Of a stretch of DNA of 7,098 bases, positions 6,474-7,098 are shown piece after piece. This DNA is from Candidatus Competibacteraceae bacterium (GTDB lineage: Bacteria > Pseudomonadota > Gammaproteobacteria > Competibacterales > Competibacteraceae): assembly GCA_020445005.1 (NCBI GenBank), contig JAGRHM010000215.1:1-7098 (forward strand), in the 5' to 3' direction. The notes beneath the pieces are model-generated. The model was given only the letters and a program-made list of their open reading frames with translations. It was not told where the DNA came from and did not search any database. Positions within the stretch are counted from its first letter, which is position 1, and each line of letters begins with the position of its first letter. The position numbers and the translations under genes are program-made.

Positions 6474-7098
6474 ATGGCAACCACTCTGTCCTTATTGATT
6501 CCAGGTCTGTTAGGGACCTGGCCTGATGAATTTGCAGCGCCCCGCCCGACCGCGCCGGCGCTGGAATGGTTGTTGACGCGGGCAGACCGGCACAAGACAC
6601 AATCGGTTATGGATGCCCTGCTGTTCGAGTTATTCGGTGCGCCCATTCCTGCTGAAGCCGACTTGCCGATCGCGGCGATCACGCAACTGGCGGATGGCTA
6701 TAACCCTGGTAGCGACTGGTGGCTGCGGGCCGATCCTGTGCATCTGCGCCCCGATTTGCGTGGAGTGTTTCTGGCGGATGCTCGAACCCTGGTCATTGAA
6801 CCGGTCGAGGCGGCGGCGCTGGCGGCGGCGTTCGACCAGACCTTCGCCAGTGATGGACTGCAACTTCGCGTTCCTTGCCCCGAGCGCTGGTATCTGCGCT
6901 TGCCCGCTGATCCGGGTATCCGCACCTACGCACTGTCTAGCGCCATTGGCCGCGATATTAACCCGCTGTTACCTCATGGACCGAACGCTCGGCGCTGGCA
7001 TGCCTTGCTAACCGAGGTACAAATGCTATTTCATAATCATCCGGTTAATCAGGCCCGCGAACAGCGCAATCAACCCATGATCAACAGCGTCTGGTTCT
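6474..7098 (+). CDS. Conserved protein resembling the RpfE family (COG4255-like), 3' end outside the window
   Basis: An uninterrupted frame starts with ATG directly after the GalT-like stop (TAAATG) and stays open to the edge, giving 208 visible residues. It opens MATTLSLLIPGLLGTWPDEF and contains WWLRADPVHLRPDLRGVFLA (82-101), PERWYLRLP, SAIGRDINPLLPHGPNARRW and FHNHPVNQAREQRNQPMINS. From memory these segments match the gammaproteobacterial family annotated as RpfE-type regulatory protein, sometimes as phosphoglycerate mutase-like; its biochemical role is not established, so I assign none. There is no signal peptide or membrane segment; it is probably cytosolic. No strong Shine-Dalgarno precedes it, and the contiguous stop/start implies translational coupling to the GalT-like gene. 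That a gene is present is nearly certain; the family name is from recall of sequence pattern and less certain. Confidence 0.8.
   Translation, partial: MATTLSLLIPGLLGTWPDEFAAPRPTAPALEWLLTRADRHKTQSVMDALLFELFGAPIPAEADLPIAAITQLADGYNPGSDWWLRADPVHLRPDLRGVFLADARTLVIEPVEAAALAAAFDQTFASDGLQLRVPCPERWYLRLPADPGIRTYALSSAIGRDINPLLPHGPNARRWHALLTEVQMLFHNHPVNQAREQRNQPMINSVWF

Overview
The window looks like chromosomal DNA of a moderately GC-rich proteobacterium, most likely a gammaproteobacterium. This is inferred from protein character, Shine-Dalgarno use and a pair of GTAG-headed REP-like palindromes. A glycogen-accumulating organism of the Competibacter kind would fit, but no marker gene here settles the taxonomy.

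Minus strand, read right to left. (1) 5030 down to about 4600: a small unrecognised gene with a good ribosome binding site, broken by one frameshift and apparently lacking a normal 3' end. (2) 4517-2370: treX/glgX, a GH13 glycogen debranching enzyme, preceded by a perfect extended -10 promoter (TGCTATAAT). (3) 2369-2222: a 148-bp spacer with two REP-like palindromes in the same orientation and a candidate sigma70 promoter lying between them. (4) 2221-377: treZ, maltooligosyltrehalose trehalohydrolase. (5) 349 to the left edge: the first 116 codons of treY, maltooligosyltrehalose synthase. Together these make the TreX-TreY-TreZ route: TreX debranches glycogen, TreY turns the reducing-end glucose of the chain into a terminal trehalose unit, and TreZ releases trehalose.

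Plus strand. After a 294-bp divergent intergenic region with no convincing gene, 5325-6473 encodes a HIT-superfamily protein related to galactose-1-phosphate uridylyltransferase, with an unusual H-G-H-Q-Q active-site string. Its stop codon abuts (TAAATG) the start of a conserved protein resembling the RpfE family, which runs off the right edge. The two are probably co-transcribed and translationally coupled.

I see no mobile element with a transposase, tRNA, rRNA, CRISPR array or phage gene. The least ordinary parts are the REP-like pair shaping the treZ leader, the broken gene ahead of treX, and the atypical GalT-like/RpfE-like pair. I do not see clear evidence of a wholly new system.
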